From NCBI GenBank assembly GCA_029975915.1, contig JARKOC010000466.1:124001-188000 (forward strand): 64,000 nucleotides of DNA, written 5' to 3'. Of this stretch, positions 17,363 through 25,585 are shown piece after piece. Under the pieces are notes generated by a model, which saw only the letters and a list, made by a program, of their open reading frames with translations, did no database searches and was not told the origin of the DNA. The position numbers and the translations under genes were made by a program. The stretch's first letter is position 1, and every line of letters starts with the position of its first letter. The stretch is from Bryobacteraceae bacterium (GTDB taxonomy: Bacteria > Acidobacteriota > Terriglobia > Bryobacterales > Bryobacteraceae).

Positions 17363-19204
17363 TCAATCCAAAACCAGGACGGAGATCCCACTGGGCCGGG
17401 ACGCGCCCCGGGCCACGCGCTGCGTAGCGACGATGAAATCCTCTGGCTTGGCATCGGGGATGTTGGGCACGAATTTCTGCGGGTTGCGGTCCACGAGCGG
17501 GAACCAACTGCTCTGGATCTGGACCATTACACGGTGGCCCTTCTTGAATGTGTGCAAGACGTCAGGCATGTCGAACGCAAGTTCGACGAACTCACCCGGG
17601 GGCATCGCTTCAGGCTTCTCCATGCTCTTGCGGAAACGGGCGCGGAACGGTTCGCCGCGGACCAGTTGCTGGTAGCCGCCCATGCGGCTATTGTCGGGGT
17701 CGGGATAATCCGACGGATAGACGTCGATCAACTTGACGACAAAGTCCGAATCAGTGCCGGTCGTGGAGACCCAGAGCTTGGGGCTGATGGGTCCGGCGAG
17801 GGTGAGGTCTTTGTCGAGGGGGGCGGTCTGGTAGACAAGCACATCCGGGCGTTTGGCGGCGTGACGCTGGTCATCCACCATGTATTCGCGGGCCATGCCG
17901 AGCGTAATGAAACTGGTGAACGGGACGGGTTTTGATGGATCACTAATGTACTGATCCGTGCCTGCCGTGGCAGGTTTGTCGAAGGCGAGTTTGCCGCCAG
18001 CGTCGAGGTACAGGGTCTTCTGAGCCGTACCGGTGGGTGGCCAGGCATCGAAGATCCGCCATTTCCAAGTTCCGGTTTCAACCATGTGCGCCGCGGGCGC
18101 GTCCCATTTGCCGTTCCCCTTGAGGTGCGACTCGAAGAACGGAAACTCAATTCTTTCACGGTATTCCGGGCCAGTCTTCACCCCGAACTTGACCTGGCCC
18201 ATGCGGTCGCCGTCGCCGCGAGCCCAGCCACCGTGGCCCCATGGGCCCATGACCAGGGTGACGGGGCCTTTCGGCGAATTGGCTTTTGCCGCCCGGTAGA
18301 GCCGCAGTGGGCCTTGCAGGTCCTCGGCGTCATACCACCCGCCGGTGATCAGAACGGCGGGCGTGATGTTGCGGACGTGTTGCTCCAGATTACGGGCCCT
18401 CCAGAATTCGTCATACGTAGTGTGCCTGGTCAGCGCGGTCCAGTAGGGGTTTTTGAATTTGAAGTACTTCTCGTCGGCGTTGGAGAGCGGGCCAAGAGCG
18501 AGGTAGAAGTCGTAGCCGTCGTTTGTACCGAACTGGAACCGTTCGAAGCGCCCGCCGGGCATGACCGGGCCGTTGTGCGGGGTGAAGAAGGTGTAGAAGC
18601 CGAAGTTGGCGGCGAGGTAGAAAGCGCCGTTGTGGAAGCTGTCGTCACCGCGAAAGAGGTCGATGATGGGCGCTTGAGGCGAGACGGCTTTCAGTGCCGG
18701 ATGGGCATCGATCATGCCTGCGGCGGCATAGAAACCGGGGTAGGAGACGCCGGTCAGACCGACACGGCCATTGTTGCCGGGGACATTCTTCAGGAGCCAC
18801 TCGATGGTGTCGTAGGTATCGGAACTCTCGTCCACATCCTTCGGTGTGCGTTTCACCGCCTTGTGGGGAGTCATCTCAGTCCATGTACCCTCGCTCTGGA
18901 ATCGCCCGCGAACGTCCTGGTAGACAAAGATGTAGCCGGAGCGGGCGTACTGCTCCGAAGGGCCGAGGGCGCCGCGGTAGGCGTCGGGACCATAAGGACC
19001 GGAGCTATATGGCGAACGGACCATCATGAAGGGATAGGATTTGGATGTGTCTTTGGGGGAATAGATTGCAGTGAACAGTTTCACGCCGTCGCGCATGGGG
19101 ATCATGACCTCCTGTTTTGCGTAGTTGGCCTTGACCCAATCGATACCCTGTCCGAACAGAACTGAACAGGAGCACAATACTAGAAGAAGAGTTCGTCTCA
19201 GCAT
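17363..19204 (-). CDS. Exported CocE/NonD-family alpha/beta hydrolase
   Basis: A 613-residue hydrolase of the X-Pro dipeptidyl-peptidase/cocaine esterase family with a signal peptide (about residues 1-18). The alpha/beta core starts at VMIPMRDGVKLFTAIYSP. The nucleophile is Ser154 in GVSYPG, and the oxyanion region SPYSSGPYG and QDVRGRFQSEG are both present. A C-terminal jelly-roll domain follows (PISPKLWVSTTGTDSDFVVKL to HRVMVQIQSSWFPL). It probably hydrolyses acyl or peptide bonds in the periplasm or outside; the substrate is unknown. The start is ATG. It is divergent from tnaA with 158 bases between, in which I see no clear promoter. Confidence 0.9.
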   Translation of the reverse strand: MLRRTLLLVLCSCSVLFGQGIDWVKANYAKQEVMIPMRDGVKLFTAIYSPKDTSKSYPFMMVRSPYSSGPYGPDAYRGALGPSEQYARSGYIFVYQDVRGRFQSEGTWTEMTPHKAVKRTPKDVDESSDTYDTIEWLLKNVPGNNGRVGLTGVSYPGFYAAAGMIDAHPALKAVSPQAPIIDLFRGDDSFHNGAFYLAANFGFYTFFTPHNGPVMPGGRFERFQFGTNDGYDFYLALGPLSNADEKYFKFKNPYWTALTRHTTYDEFWRARNLEQHVRNITPAVLITGGWYDAEDLQGPLRLYRAAKANSPKGPVTLVMGPWGHGGWARGDGDRMGQVKFGVKTGPEYRERIEFPFFESHLKGNGKWDAPAAHMVETGTWKWRIFDAWPPTGTAQKTLYLDAGGKLAFDKPATAGTDQYISDPSKPVPFTSFITLGMAREYMVDDQRHAAKRPDVLVYQTAPLDKDLTLAGPISPKLWVSTTGTDSDFVVKLIDVYPSDYPDPDNSRMGGYQQLVRGEPFRARFRKSMEKPEAMPPGEFVELAFDMPDVLHTFKKGHRVMVQIQSSWFPLVDRNPQKFVPNIPDAKPEDFIVATQRVARGASRPSGISVLVLD

Positions 19205-19362
19205 GATGAACTTCTCAGTTTAGCTGCCCGGAACAAACGCCGTCCGCTCACGTCTGGGATTGTGAGGGCGGCCCGGCGGTGGCAGGGACCTCTCCTCCGG
19301 CCCTACCGCCTGCCGCTCGCCGCCCTCGCCCGCTTGGTATCCTCCAATCGGGACGCCCCCTC

Positions 19363-20712
19363 ATGAAGACCATCATCGAGCCCTTCCGCATCAAGAGCGT
19401 CGAACCGATCCGCCAGACGACCCCAGCCGAGCGTACGGCCATTCTGGAGAAGGCCGGATACAACCTCTTTCTCATCCCATCAGACGATATTCTGATCGAC
19501 CTGCTGACGGATTCTGGTACGTCGGCGATGTCCACCGCTCAATGGGCGGCCATCATGCGCGGCGACGAGTCCTACGCCGGGAGTCCGTCGTTCTTCCGGC
19601 TTCAGTCGGTGGTTCAGGAACTCACCGGGTTCCGGCACGTCATACCCGCCCACCAGGGCCGCGCGGCCGAACGAATTCTGTTCAGCGTGCTTTGCAGGCC
19701 GGGCCATATCGTACCGTCGAACACGCATTTCGACACCACGCGTGCCAACATCGAGTTTACGGGCGCCCAAGCTGTCGATCTACTACCTCCCGAAGCGGCC
19801 GACACCCCGGCCATGCTGCCGTTCAAAGGCGACATGGACACGGCGGCGCTGGCGCGGCTGATTGAAACACACGGACCGGCCAAGATCCCGCTCATCATGT
19901 TGACGGTCACCAACAATTCCGGAGGCGGCCAGCCCGTTTCGATGGCGAACATCGAAGCCGTCAGCGCGATCGCGCGCGAGGCCGGCATCCCGTTCTATCT
20001 CGATGCCTGCCGTTTTGCCGAAAACGCCTGGTTCATCCGCGAACGTGAACCGGGTTACGACAGTTGGCACCCGCGCGAAATCGCCCGGAAGATGTTCTCG
20101 CTGGCCGACGGGTGCACCTTTTCGGCAAAGAAAGACGCATTCGCCAACATCGGCGGTCTGCTTTGCACGAACGATCCGGCGCTGGCCGTCCAGGAAAAGA
20201 ACCTGCTGATTCTGACCGAGGGATTTCCCACTTATGGGGGCCTGGCCGGGCGGGATCTGGAGGCGATTGCCGTGGGATTGGAGGAGGTCCTCCACCCCGA
20301 CTATCTGCATTACCGGATCGCCTCGACGTCATACCTTGGCCGCCACATCTCCGAACGCGGCGTGCCGATTGTCCAGCCGCCTGGCGGCCACGCGATTTAC
20401 ATCGACGCCGGAAGGATGTTGCCGCACATCCCGCCGGCGCAGTTCCCGGCGCAATCGCTGGCGGTCGAGTTGTACCGCCATGCCGGAATTCGTTCGGTCG
20501 AGATCGGCTCGGTGATGTTCGGTGAACATGCGCGAAACGAACTCCTGCGATTGGCGATCCCGCGGCGCGTCTACACGCAGTCGCACATCGACTACGTGGT
20601 GGAGGCGATTCTTGAAGTCAACGAGCGAAAGGATGCGCTCAAGGGTTACGAGATCGCAGAGCAACCGGAGTTTCTGCGGCACTTCTCGTGCAGGTTCCGG
20701 CCTCTCGATTAG
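19363..20712 (+). CDS. tnaA: Tryptophanase (tryptophan indole-lyase)
   Basis: PLP-dependent beta-eliminating lyase of 449 residues that should split L-tryptophan into indole, pyruvate and ammonia. The PLP lysine is Lys257 in SAKKDAFANIGG. Tryptophanase and tyrosine phenol-lyase are close relatives. Here the loop reads FDTT (Asp124), as in tryptophanase, and the position matching Arg381 of tyrosine phenol-lyase is Ile (SVEIGS), also as in tryptophanase, so I call tnaA. The C-terminus (YTQSHIDYVVEAI and FLRHFSCRF) agrees. The ATG at 19363 was chosen because the family begins there; the ribosome site is weak. I see no leader peptide like TnaC and no linked permease. Confidence 0.88.
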   Translation: MKTIIEPFRIKSVEPIRQTTPAERTAILEKAGYNLFLIPSDDILIDLLTDSGTSAMSTAQWAAIMRGDESYAGSPSFFRLQSVVQELTGFRHVIPAHQGRAAERILFSVLCRPGHIVPSNTHFDTTRANIEFTGAQAVDLLPPEAADTPAMLPFKGDMDTAALARLIETHGPAKIPLIMLTVTNNSGGGQPVSMANIEAVSAIAREAGIPFYLDACRFAENAWFIREREPGYDSWHPREIARKMFSLADGCTFSAKKDAFANIGGLLCTNDPALAVQEKNLLILTEGFPTYGGLAGRDLEAIAVGLEEVLHPDYLHYRIASTSYLGRHISERGVPIVQPPGGHAIYIDAGRMLPHIPPAQFPAQSLAVELYRHAGIRSVEIGSVMFGEHARNELLRLAIPRRVYTQSHIDYVVEAILEVNERKDALKGYEIAEQPEFLRHFSCRFRPLD

Positions 20713-20745
20713 CCCTGCAAGTCTGGATTAAGCAGGGCAGTTTCC
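20712..20745 (+). terminator. Candidate terminator after tnaA
   Basis: GCCCTGC (20712-20718) pairs perfectly with GCAGGGC (20732-20738) around a 13-base loop, followed by AGTTTCCC. The stem starts in the stop codon of tnaA. The T run is short, so termination may be partial. Confidence 0.5.
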
Positions 20746-20778
20746 CGCTGGTATACTGGCGTCCGAGTGGAGGCAGTG

Positions 20779-21918
20779 TTGATTCACACAAACGGACTGA
20801 CGCGCGGAGAGTTCCTTGCCGCGGCGGGAGCGATGGCCGCGCCTATAGGCAAGACGATGACGAAGGTCAAGGACATTGTGGTTTACCGCAACGAGCGCTT
20901 CTACAGCGCGTTTCCGTCGATCGTAAGGCGGAAGGACGGTGAGCTGATCGCGGCCTTCCGGCGAGCTCCGGATCGCCGTATGACGGGCGCTCCAGGAGTC
21001 TCGCATACCGACCCGAACAGCTACCTGGTCCTGGTTCGATCGAAAGACAACGGCGCCACATGGACGAAGGAACCTGAATTGATCTGGGCGCATCCTGAGG
21101 GCGGCTCGCAGGATCCGTGCCTGATTCAGCTCCGCGATGGGTCGATTCTTTGCGCCAGCTATCTCTGGTATCAGATGCCGTTTGTGAAAGACGCCAAGGC
21201 CGGCAAACAACCGTTTGAGTTCATGGGCGGATATATCGTCCGGTCGCGCGACGGCGGGCGAAGTTGGCAGGGACCGATCCTGCCGCCACCCACGCCGGGC
21301 GCACAGAGAAAAGACCCGTTCGGCCGCCTGCTGCCGTCCTATAACCGAGGCGCGATGTGCCAGGGCCGGGACGGCAGGATCTACTGGGCCGTGGCGCATC
21401 AGAACCAGTGGAACAACACGTCGATCTCGCTGATGATCTCGGCCGACGGCGGGACGACGTGGCAGTACTCGTGCCGGATCGCCGAGGACCAGAAGGTGAC
21501 GTTCAACGAGACGTCGTTGTATGAGACGGCGAAGGGCGACCTGGTCGCTTTCGTCAGGACCGCGAATCTCGATGACCATACGGTGGTGGTTCGTTCAACC
21601 GACGGAGGCAAGAGTTTCGAGAAATGGGAAGACGCCGGCTGGCAGGGCCATCCGCATCATGCCGTCCGGTTGAACGATGGGCGCGTGTGGCTTGTCTATG
21701 GGTACCGGCACAAGCCTTACGGGATCAGGGCGCGGGTGCTGAACGCGGAATGCACCGATTTCCGAGAGGCGGCGGAGATCGTGCTGCGTGACGATGGCGG
21801 ATCGGGCGATCTGGGCTATCCGTGGGCGGTTGTGCTGCCCGGCGGGCAAGTTCTTTCGCTGTACTACTTCAATGAGGGCAACGGGACGCGGTACATCGGC
21901 GGGACGCTCTGCGGGTGA
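20779..21918 (+). CDS. Sialidase-like BNR/Asp-box protein
   Basis: About 380 residues forming a six-bladed propeller of the sialidase superfamily. Four Asp boxes (S.D.G..W/F) are visible: SKDNGATW, SRDGGRSW, SADGGTTW and STDGGKSF. An AFPSIVRRKDGELIAAFRR segment near the start supplies the conserved Arg region. It might hydrolyse sialic acid or related glycosides, but many family members are lyase-like or binding proteins. The N-terminus (TRGEFLAAAGAMAAP) looks like a weak, possibly Tat-type, export signal. The frame opens at a GTG at 20767; I prefer the TTG at 20779 because GGAGG lies five bases before it. Confidence 0.75.
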   Translation: MIHTNGLTRGEFLAAAGAMAAPIGKTMTKVKDIVVYRNERFYSAFPSIVRRKDGELIAAFRRAPDRRMTGAPGVSHTDPNSYLVLVRSKDNGATWTKEPELIWAHPEGGSQDPCLIQLRDGSILCASYLWYQMPFVKDAKAGKQPFEFMGGYIVRSRDGGRSWQGPILPPPTPGAQRKDPFGRLLPSYNRGAMCQGRDGRIYWAVAHQNQWNNTSISLMISADGGTTWQYSCRIAEDQKVTFNETSLYETAKGDLVAFVRTANLDDHTVVVRSTDGGKSFEKWEDAGWQGHPHHAVRLNDGRVWLVYGYRHKPYGIRARVLNAECTDFREAAEIVLRDDGGSGDLGYPWAVVLPGGQVLSLYYFNEGNGTRYIGGTLCG

Positions 21919-21989
21919 GGCCGCGTTGTTGGCATGTGATCGCGAGCAATGAAGCTGGCGCGCCTCTGCTTCGCGCACCAAGGCTCCGG

Positions 21990-22047
21990 TATCGAGACGA
22001 GTCTCGATATGGCACGCAGGAGTGCGTGCGTCACAAAGCTTGCAAGC
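21990..22047. repeat. Three tandem palindromes between convergent genes
   Basis: Within 58 bases there are three perfect inverted repeats: TATCGAGAC/GTCTCGATA (21990-22009), GCACGCA/TGCGTGC (22012-22029) and GCTTGCAAGC (22038-22047). They lie in the 137-base gap between the sialidase-like gene and the PhzF gene. The clustering resembles a dispersed palindromic element (REP-like) and could also stop transcription from both sides. I cannot count copies elsewhere in the genome. Confidence 0.55.
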
Positions 22048-22055
22048 ACCACGGG

Positions 22056-22838
22056 CTAGAATTCGATTTCCCCGGTAAGGTAGAGAACGCCTTTGCCCGA
22101 CATCCGGACGCGATCCCCTGCGAGCACACAGCGTAATTCGCCGCCGCGAGGCGATACCTGTCGGGCCAGCAGTTCGGTCTTGCCCAATCGCTCCGCCCAG
22201 TACGGAACCAGGGTGCAATGGGCCGATCCGGTGACCGGGTCCTCCGGCACGCCGTGCGCCGGGGCAAAAAAGCGCGAAACGAAATCGCAGCCGTTTTCGC
22301 CGGGCGCGGTGACGATGACAGCGAAACGGTCCAGATTCATCAGTCCGTTCATGTTGGGTTTCAAGGCGCGAACTTCAGCGGCTGAGTTGTAGACCACCAT
22401 GTAGTCGCGTGAGGCCTGGACATCGGTGGGATCGCCACCAAGTGCGTCGAGCAATCCCGAGCAGGGCTGGACACGCTCCGGGGGGCGGGCAGGGAAGTCA
22501 AGGGTCAGCCACTCTCCGTCCCGTTCGACGGCGAGGCGTCCGCTACGCGTATCGAATTCGACCTTCGACAGTTCCGGCCGCAGGAACCGGAAAATGACAA
22601 AGGCCGTGGCCAGAGTGGCGTGGCCGCAAAGGTCAACCTCGGTACCCGGGGTAAACCATCGCAGATGATAGCCGCGGCCGGATGGCACGAAAAACGCCGT
22701 TTCGGCCAAGTTGTTCTCCATGGCGATGGCTTGCATCACCTGGTCCGGCAACCATTCATTCAACGGGCAAATGGCTGCGGGGTTGCCTTGGAAAACTTCG
22801 CTGGCGAAGGCATCGACCTGGTACATGGTGAGGCGCAT
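22056..22838 (-). CDS. PhzF-family epimerase/isomerase
   Basis: A 260-residue member of the PhzF/DapF-like fold. Diagnostic segments are YQVDAFASEVFQGNPAAI at the start, the catalytic-Glu region NNLAETAFFV, the WFTPGTEVDLCGHATLATA motif, and FFAPAHGVPEDPVTGSAHCTLVPYWAE in the second half. The general acid/base Glu is in NLAET. The family isomerises small metabolites; the substrate here is unknown and there are no phenazine genes nearby. It is the last gene of the minus-strand run, 28 bases after the metallophosphoesterase, with an ATG start. Confidence 0.9.
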   Translation of the reverse strand: MRLTMYQVDAFASEVFQGNPAAICPLNEWLPDQVMQAIAMENNLAETAFFVPSGRGYHLRWFTPGTEVDLCGHATLATAFVIFRFLRPELSKVEFDTRSGRLAVERDGEWLTLDFPARPPERVQPCSGLLDALGGDPTDVQASRDYMVVYNSAAEVRALKPNMNGLMNLDRFAVIVTAPGENGCDFVSRFFAPAHGVPEDPVTGSAHCTLVPYWAERLGKTELLARQVSPRGGELRCVLAGDRVRMSGKGVLYLTGEIEF

Positions 22839-22866
22839 GAGACCAGGATAGCCGGGCCGGGCCCAC

Positions 22867-24030
22867 TTACGGACGGCGCGGCGTCAGCGTGAAGGATTCG
22901 ACGATCTTGCCGTCCCGGGCTTTCACCTCTGCGGTGAGGGTGTCCTTGTTTGCGGTAACCGTGGCTACCTGGTCCTGGCCAACGATCAGATGGTGGAAGC
23001 GCGATTCGCCTTCCTTGGGGATCTGGTGGGCGAAGCGGTGCGTATGGCCGGAGATGATCAGGTCGATGCCCGCTTCGTTGGCCAGCGCCGTCCATTTGGC
23101 GTTTTCGTTGTCCACCCAACCCCACCGCGGCTGGTGAACGAACAGCACGCGGAAGGGTGCTGAACGGACGCGATCCGCCGTGCGGATGTGGTTCGAGAAC
23201 CAAGCGAACTCCTCGCGCCGGTATGCGGAAAAGTCGTTCAGACCGGCGTAGACGTTGGTCGAATCCGGCTTGTCCTCGCCGCTGTCGATGACGATCAGGT
23301 GCAGCGGGCCGTGGTCGCGGGCGAAGTAATGGCGGCCCTCGGGCGGCAGGACGTACCCGGCGGCTTCGCGGGCGAATGCACCGCGGGTTTCATGGTTGCC
23401 TCGCAGCCAAAGGAGCGGAGTCGAACTCTTCAGCGCGTCCGAAACAGGGTCGAGCCAGCGATCGAAAAGTTGGTCTTCGCTTTCGATGGTGTGGAAGGCG
23501 TCGCCGCCATGAACCAGGAAACTGGTGGTCTTCCAGTCGACCAGGGCGTTCAGCGCTTTGATGCGAGTGATGTCCTCGTGGGTGTCGGTGTAGAAGGCGA
23601 ACGAGACGCTGGGCTTGGTTCTGTCGAGCGTGGTGAAACTGTGGACGGAGCTTTCGGAACTGAGGCCCTTGTCCGGGTAGTAGCCTTTCATCCGGACGAC
23701 GCGCGTCGAGACAGCCTTGTACTTGTACGTCCGCCCCGGCAGCAGTCCGGTGAGATGGACCACATGGCGGGTGGAGATGGGCAGCAGGCCGTGTTCGTTT
23801 GGTTCGACAGCCTGGTTGGGTGCGTCCTCGCCGAACAGGACCTTGGAGTGGCACGGCGTATCGGTGGTCCAGAGGATGGATATACCGGTTTCGGACGGGT
23901 TCAGCAGGATCGGTCCGTGCGTAATGACGGGCTTGGTGTCAAAGACGCGATGCTGAGCGGGAGCGGATTGCGCAGCGACGGATTGAATCGCGCACGCAGC
24001 GAGGATGAAGAAGAATTTCTTTCTGGACAT
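22867..24030 (-). CDS. Exported metallophosphoesterase, purple-acid-phosphatase-like
   Basis: 387 residues. A signal peptide (about 1-20) is followed by an N-terminal fibronectin-like domain of the purple acid phosphatase type (about 35-125, HGPILLNPSETGISILWTT). The calcineurin-type core has its metal motifs in order: FYTDTHED, VHGGDAF, LRGNHET, VLFVHQPRWGW and ISGHTHRF. All metal ligands seem present, so it is probably an active periplasmic phosphoesterase. It follows the quinone oxidoreductase gene by seven bases. In the context of the nucleoside cluster it could release nucleosides from nucleotides, which is inference. Confidence 0.88.
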   Translation of the reverse strand: MSRKKFFFILAACAIQSVAAQSAPAQHRVFDTKPVITHGPILLNPSETGISILWTTDTPCHSKVLFGEDAPNQAVEPNEHGLLPISTRHVVHLTGLLPGRTYKYKAVSTRVVRMKGYYPDKGLSSESSVHSFTTLDRTKPSVSFAFYTDTHEDITRIKALNALVDWKTTSFLVHGGDAFHTIESEDQLFDRWLDPVSDALKSSTPLLWLRGNHETRGAFAREAAGYVLPPEGRHYFARDHGPLHLIVIDSGEDKPDSTNVYAGLNDFSAYRREEFAWFSNHIRTADRVRSAPFRVLFVHQPRWGWVDNENAKWTALANEAGIDLIISGHTHRFAHQIPKEGESRFHHLIVGQDQVATVTANKDTLTAEVKARDGKIVESFTLTPRRP

Positions 24031-24037
24031 GTCAGCC

Positions 24038-25006
24038 TCAGGGTCTCAAAAGCAGCTTGCCGGTCGTCTTTCTGGAGGTCAGGTCTTCGTGGGCTTGGCC
24101 CGCGTCGGCAAGGGGGTAGATGCGGTGGATTTGTGGCGTGTAGAGGCCGCCCTGAATCCAGTTAAATATGTCGGCGGCTCGCCAGTCGAGTTCCTCCCTC
24201 TTCGCCGTGTAGTGCGCCAGGCTCGGCCTTGTCAGGTAGATTGAACCCTTCTTGTTCAGCAACAGCGGGGCGATGGGATCGACCGGACCCGACGCGTTTC
24301 CAAAACTGACCATCATGCCCCGCGGACGGAGCGAATCGAGCGATTTCTCCCAGGTGGCCGCGCCGACGGAATCGTAGACGACATCGACGCCATGGCCCTC
24401 GGTGATGCGTTTCACCTCGGCGGCGAAGTCGGAGGTTGTGTAGTTAATGACGTGGTCGCAGCCGACCGAGCGGGCAATGGCCGCCTTTTCCGCGGTCGAG
24501 ACGGTACCAATCACCTGCGCGCCGCGGATCTTAGCGGCCGCCACAATCCATTGGCCCGCGCCGCCGGCTGCCGCATGGACCAAGCAGATCTCTCCGGGCC
24601 TCAGCGGGTAAGTGGAATGCGTCAGATAGTGAGCCGTCATTCCTTGCAGCATGGAAGCGGCGGCCAGTTCGAGCCCGACCGGCGGCGGCGTCTTCACCAA
24701 CAGATTCGCAGGCACGGCGGCGAATTCGGCGTAGCTGCCGCGCGCCATGGCGTAGGCGACCTGATCACCTGGTTTGACTGAGTCAACTCCGGCGCCGACC
24801 GCCTCGACGATGCCGGAGGCCTCCATGCCCAGGACCACGGGGGGCTGGGCCGGGTAAAGGCCCGTGCGGAAGTAGATGTCAATGAAGTTAACGCCGGTGT
24901 AGGCGATCCTGACTAGGGCCTCTCCCGGCGCAGGTTGCGGTACAGGGACGTCTTCGTATCGAAGCTTTTCCGTCCCGCCGAATTCGGTAACGAAAACTGC
25001 TTTCAT
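24038..25006 (-). CDS. NADPH:quinone oxidoreductase-type MDR dehydrogenase
   Basis: 322 residues of the zinc-free quinone oxidoreductase branch. It starts MKAVFVTEFGGTEKLRYEDV, has a GroES-like domain (about 1-125, GVNFIDIYFRTGLYP) and a Rossmann domain with the nucleotide motif HAAAGGAGQWIVAAA (AxxGGxG type). It ends in GKLLLRP. There are no Cys/His zinc ligands. It would reduce quinones or enones using NADPH. The ATG at 25006 overlaps the upstream gene's stop (ATGA), so translation is coupled; the longer frame to 25288 is a shadow. Confidence 0.9.
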   Translation of the reverse strand: MKAVFVTEFGGTEKLRYEDVPVPQPAPGEALVRIAYTGVNFIDIYFRTGLYPAQPPVVLGMEASGIVEAVGAGVDSVKPGDQVAYAMARGSYAEFAAVPANLLVKTPPPVGLELAAASMLQGMTAHYLTHSTYPLRPGEICLVHAAAGGAGQWIVAAAKIRGAQVIGTVSTAEKAAIARSVGCDHVINYTTSDFAAEVKRITEGHGVDVVYDSVGAATWEKSLDSLRPRGMMVSFGNASGPVDPIAPLLLNKKGSIYLTRPSLAHYTAKREELDWRAADIFNWIQGGLYTPQIHRIYPLADAGQAHEDLTSRKTTGKLLLRP

Positions 25007-25554
25007 AACATGCGAACCTTTCTGCGTAGATGAACCCACGCGGCAAAGCCAAGCAGATAAGCGAACGTGAACGGAAACACCATCAAGCGGCCGACGGTAG
25101 AGACGGCATTGGCGCCTGTGAGTCCGGCGCGAAACAGGATGAACTTCCGGATGACCGAGAACTGCGAATGATCGACATAGAAATAATCGCCATTCTCGTT
25201 CAAGACGAAAACCTTGGCAGGAGCGTGCGCGGCGATGGCCCATTTCCACTTGGTCATCACCGCTTCGCCCGAGCAGATGATGCCGCAAACGTTATACCCG
25301 GTCTTCTTCAGGTGCTTGTAGAGACGCGCTCGTCCGGCCCGTCCTTGAAATTGATGGACGCGGAGGATCTCGCCGCGTGCGTGATCGAAGGTCGATGGCG
25401 CGCCCGGAAAACATGTGATTACATCCACACGCTCTAGATGTGGGTGGTGGTGGTAGATGCCCGGCAGAAGGTCTTCAACCAAGTAACGGGAACCACTTTC
25501 AACGAGCACGACACGCTCGAACTGAGGGATGCGGCTGGAAAAGAAGAGTCGCAC
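25003..25554 (-). CDS. Conserved protein with C-terminal membrane helix, unknown function
   Basis: About 183 residues, family not identified. The N-terminal half (RVVLVESGSRYLVEDLLPG, then VDVITCFPGAP) resembles the start of a Rossmann-like, perhaps glycosyltransferase-like, fold. Then come GYNVCGIICSGEAVMTKWKW, KVFVLNENGDYFYVDHS and a membrane helix near the C-terminus (about 155-175) with a basic end. The frame opens with GTG at 25554, without a clear ribosome site, so the true start may lie some codons later. Its stop overlaps the quinone oxidoreductase start by ATGA. Confidence 0.6.
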   Translation of the reverse strand: MRLFFSSRIPQFERVVLVESGSRYLVEDLLPGIYHHHPHLERVDVITCFPGAPSTFDHARGEILRVHQFQGRAGRARLYKHLKKTGYNVCGIICSGEAVMTKWKWAIAAHAPAKVFVLNENGDYFYVDHSQFSVIRKFILFRAGLTGANAVSTVGRLMVFPFTFAYLLGFAAWVHLRRKVRML

Positions 25555-25585
25555 TGGAATTACGATCTTAACGCGTTGCGCCGCG

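Noticed and set aside
18086..19165. Long plus-strand open frame opposite the CocE gene
   Set aside because: It lies wholly antisense to a gene with clear catalytic motifs and has Gly/Val-rich shadow composition; an effect of high GC.
23188..24165. Open frame opposite the metallophosphoesterase
   Set aside because: Antisense to a gene with all metal motifs; no supporting signal.
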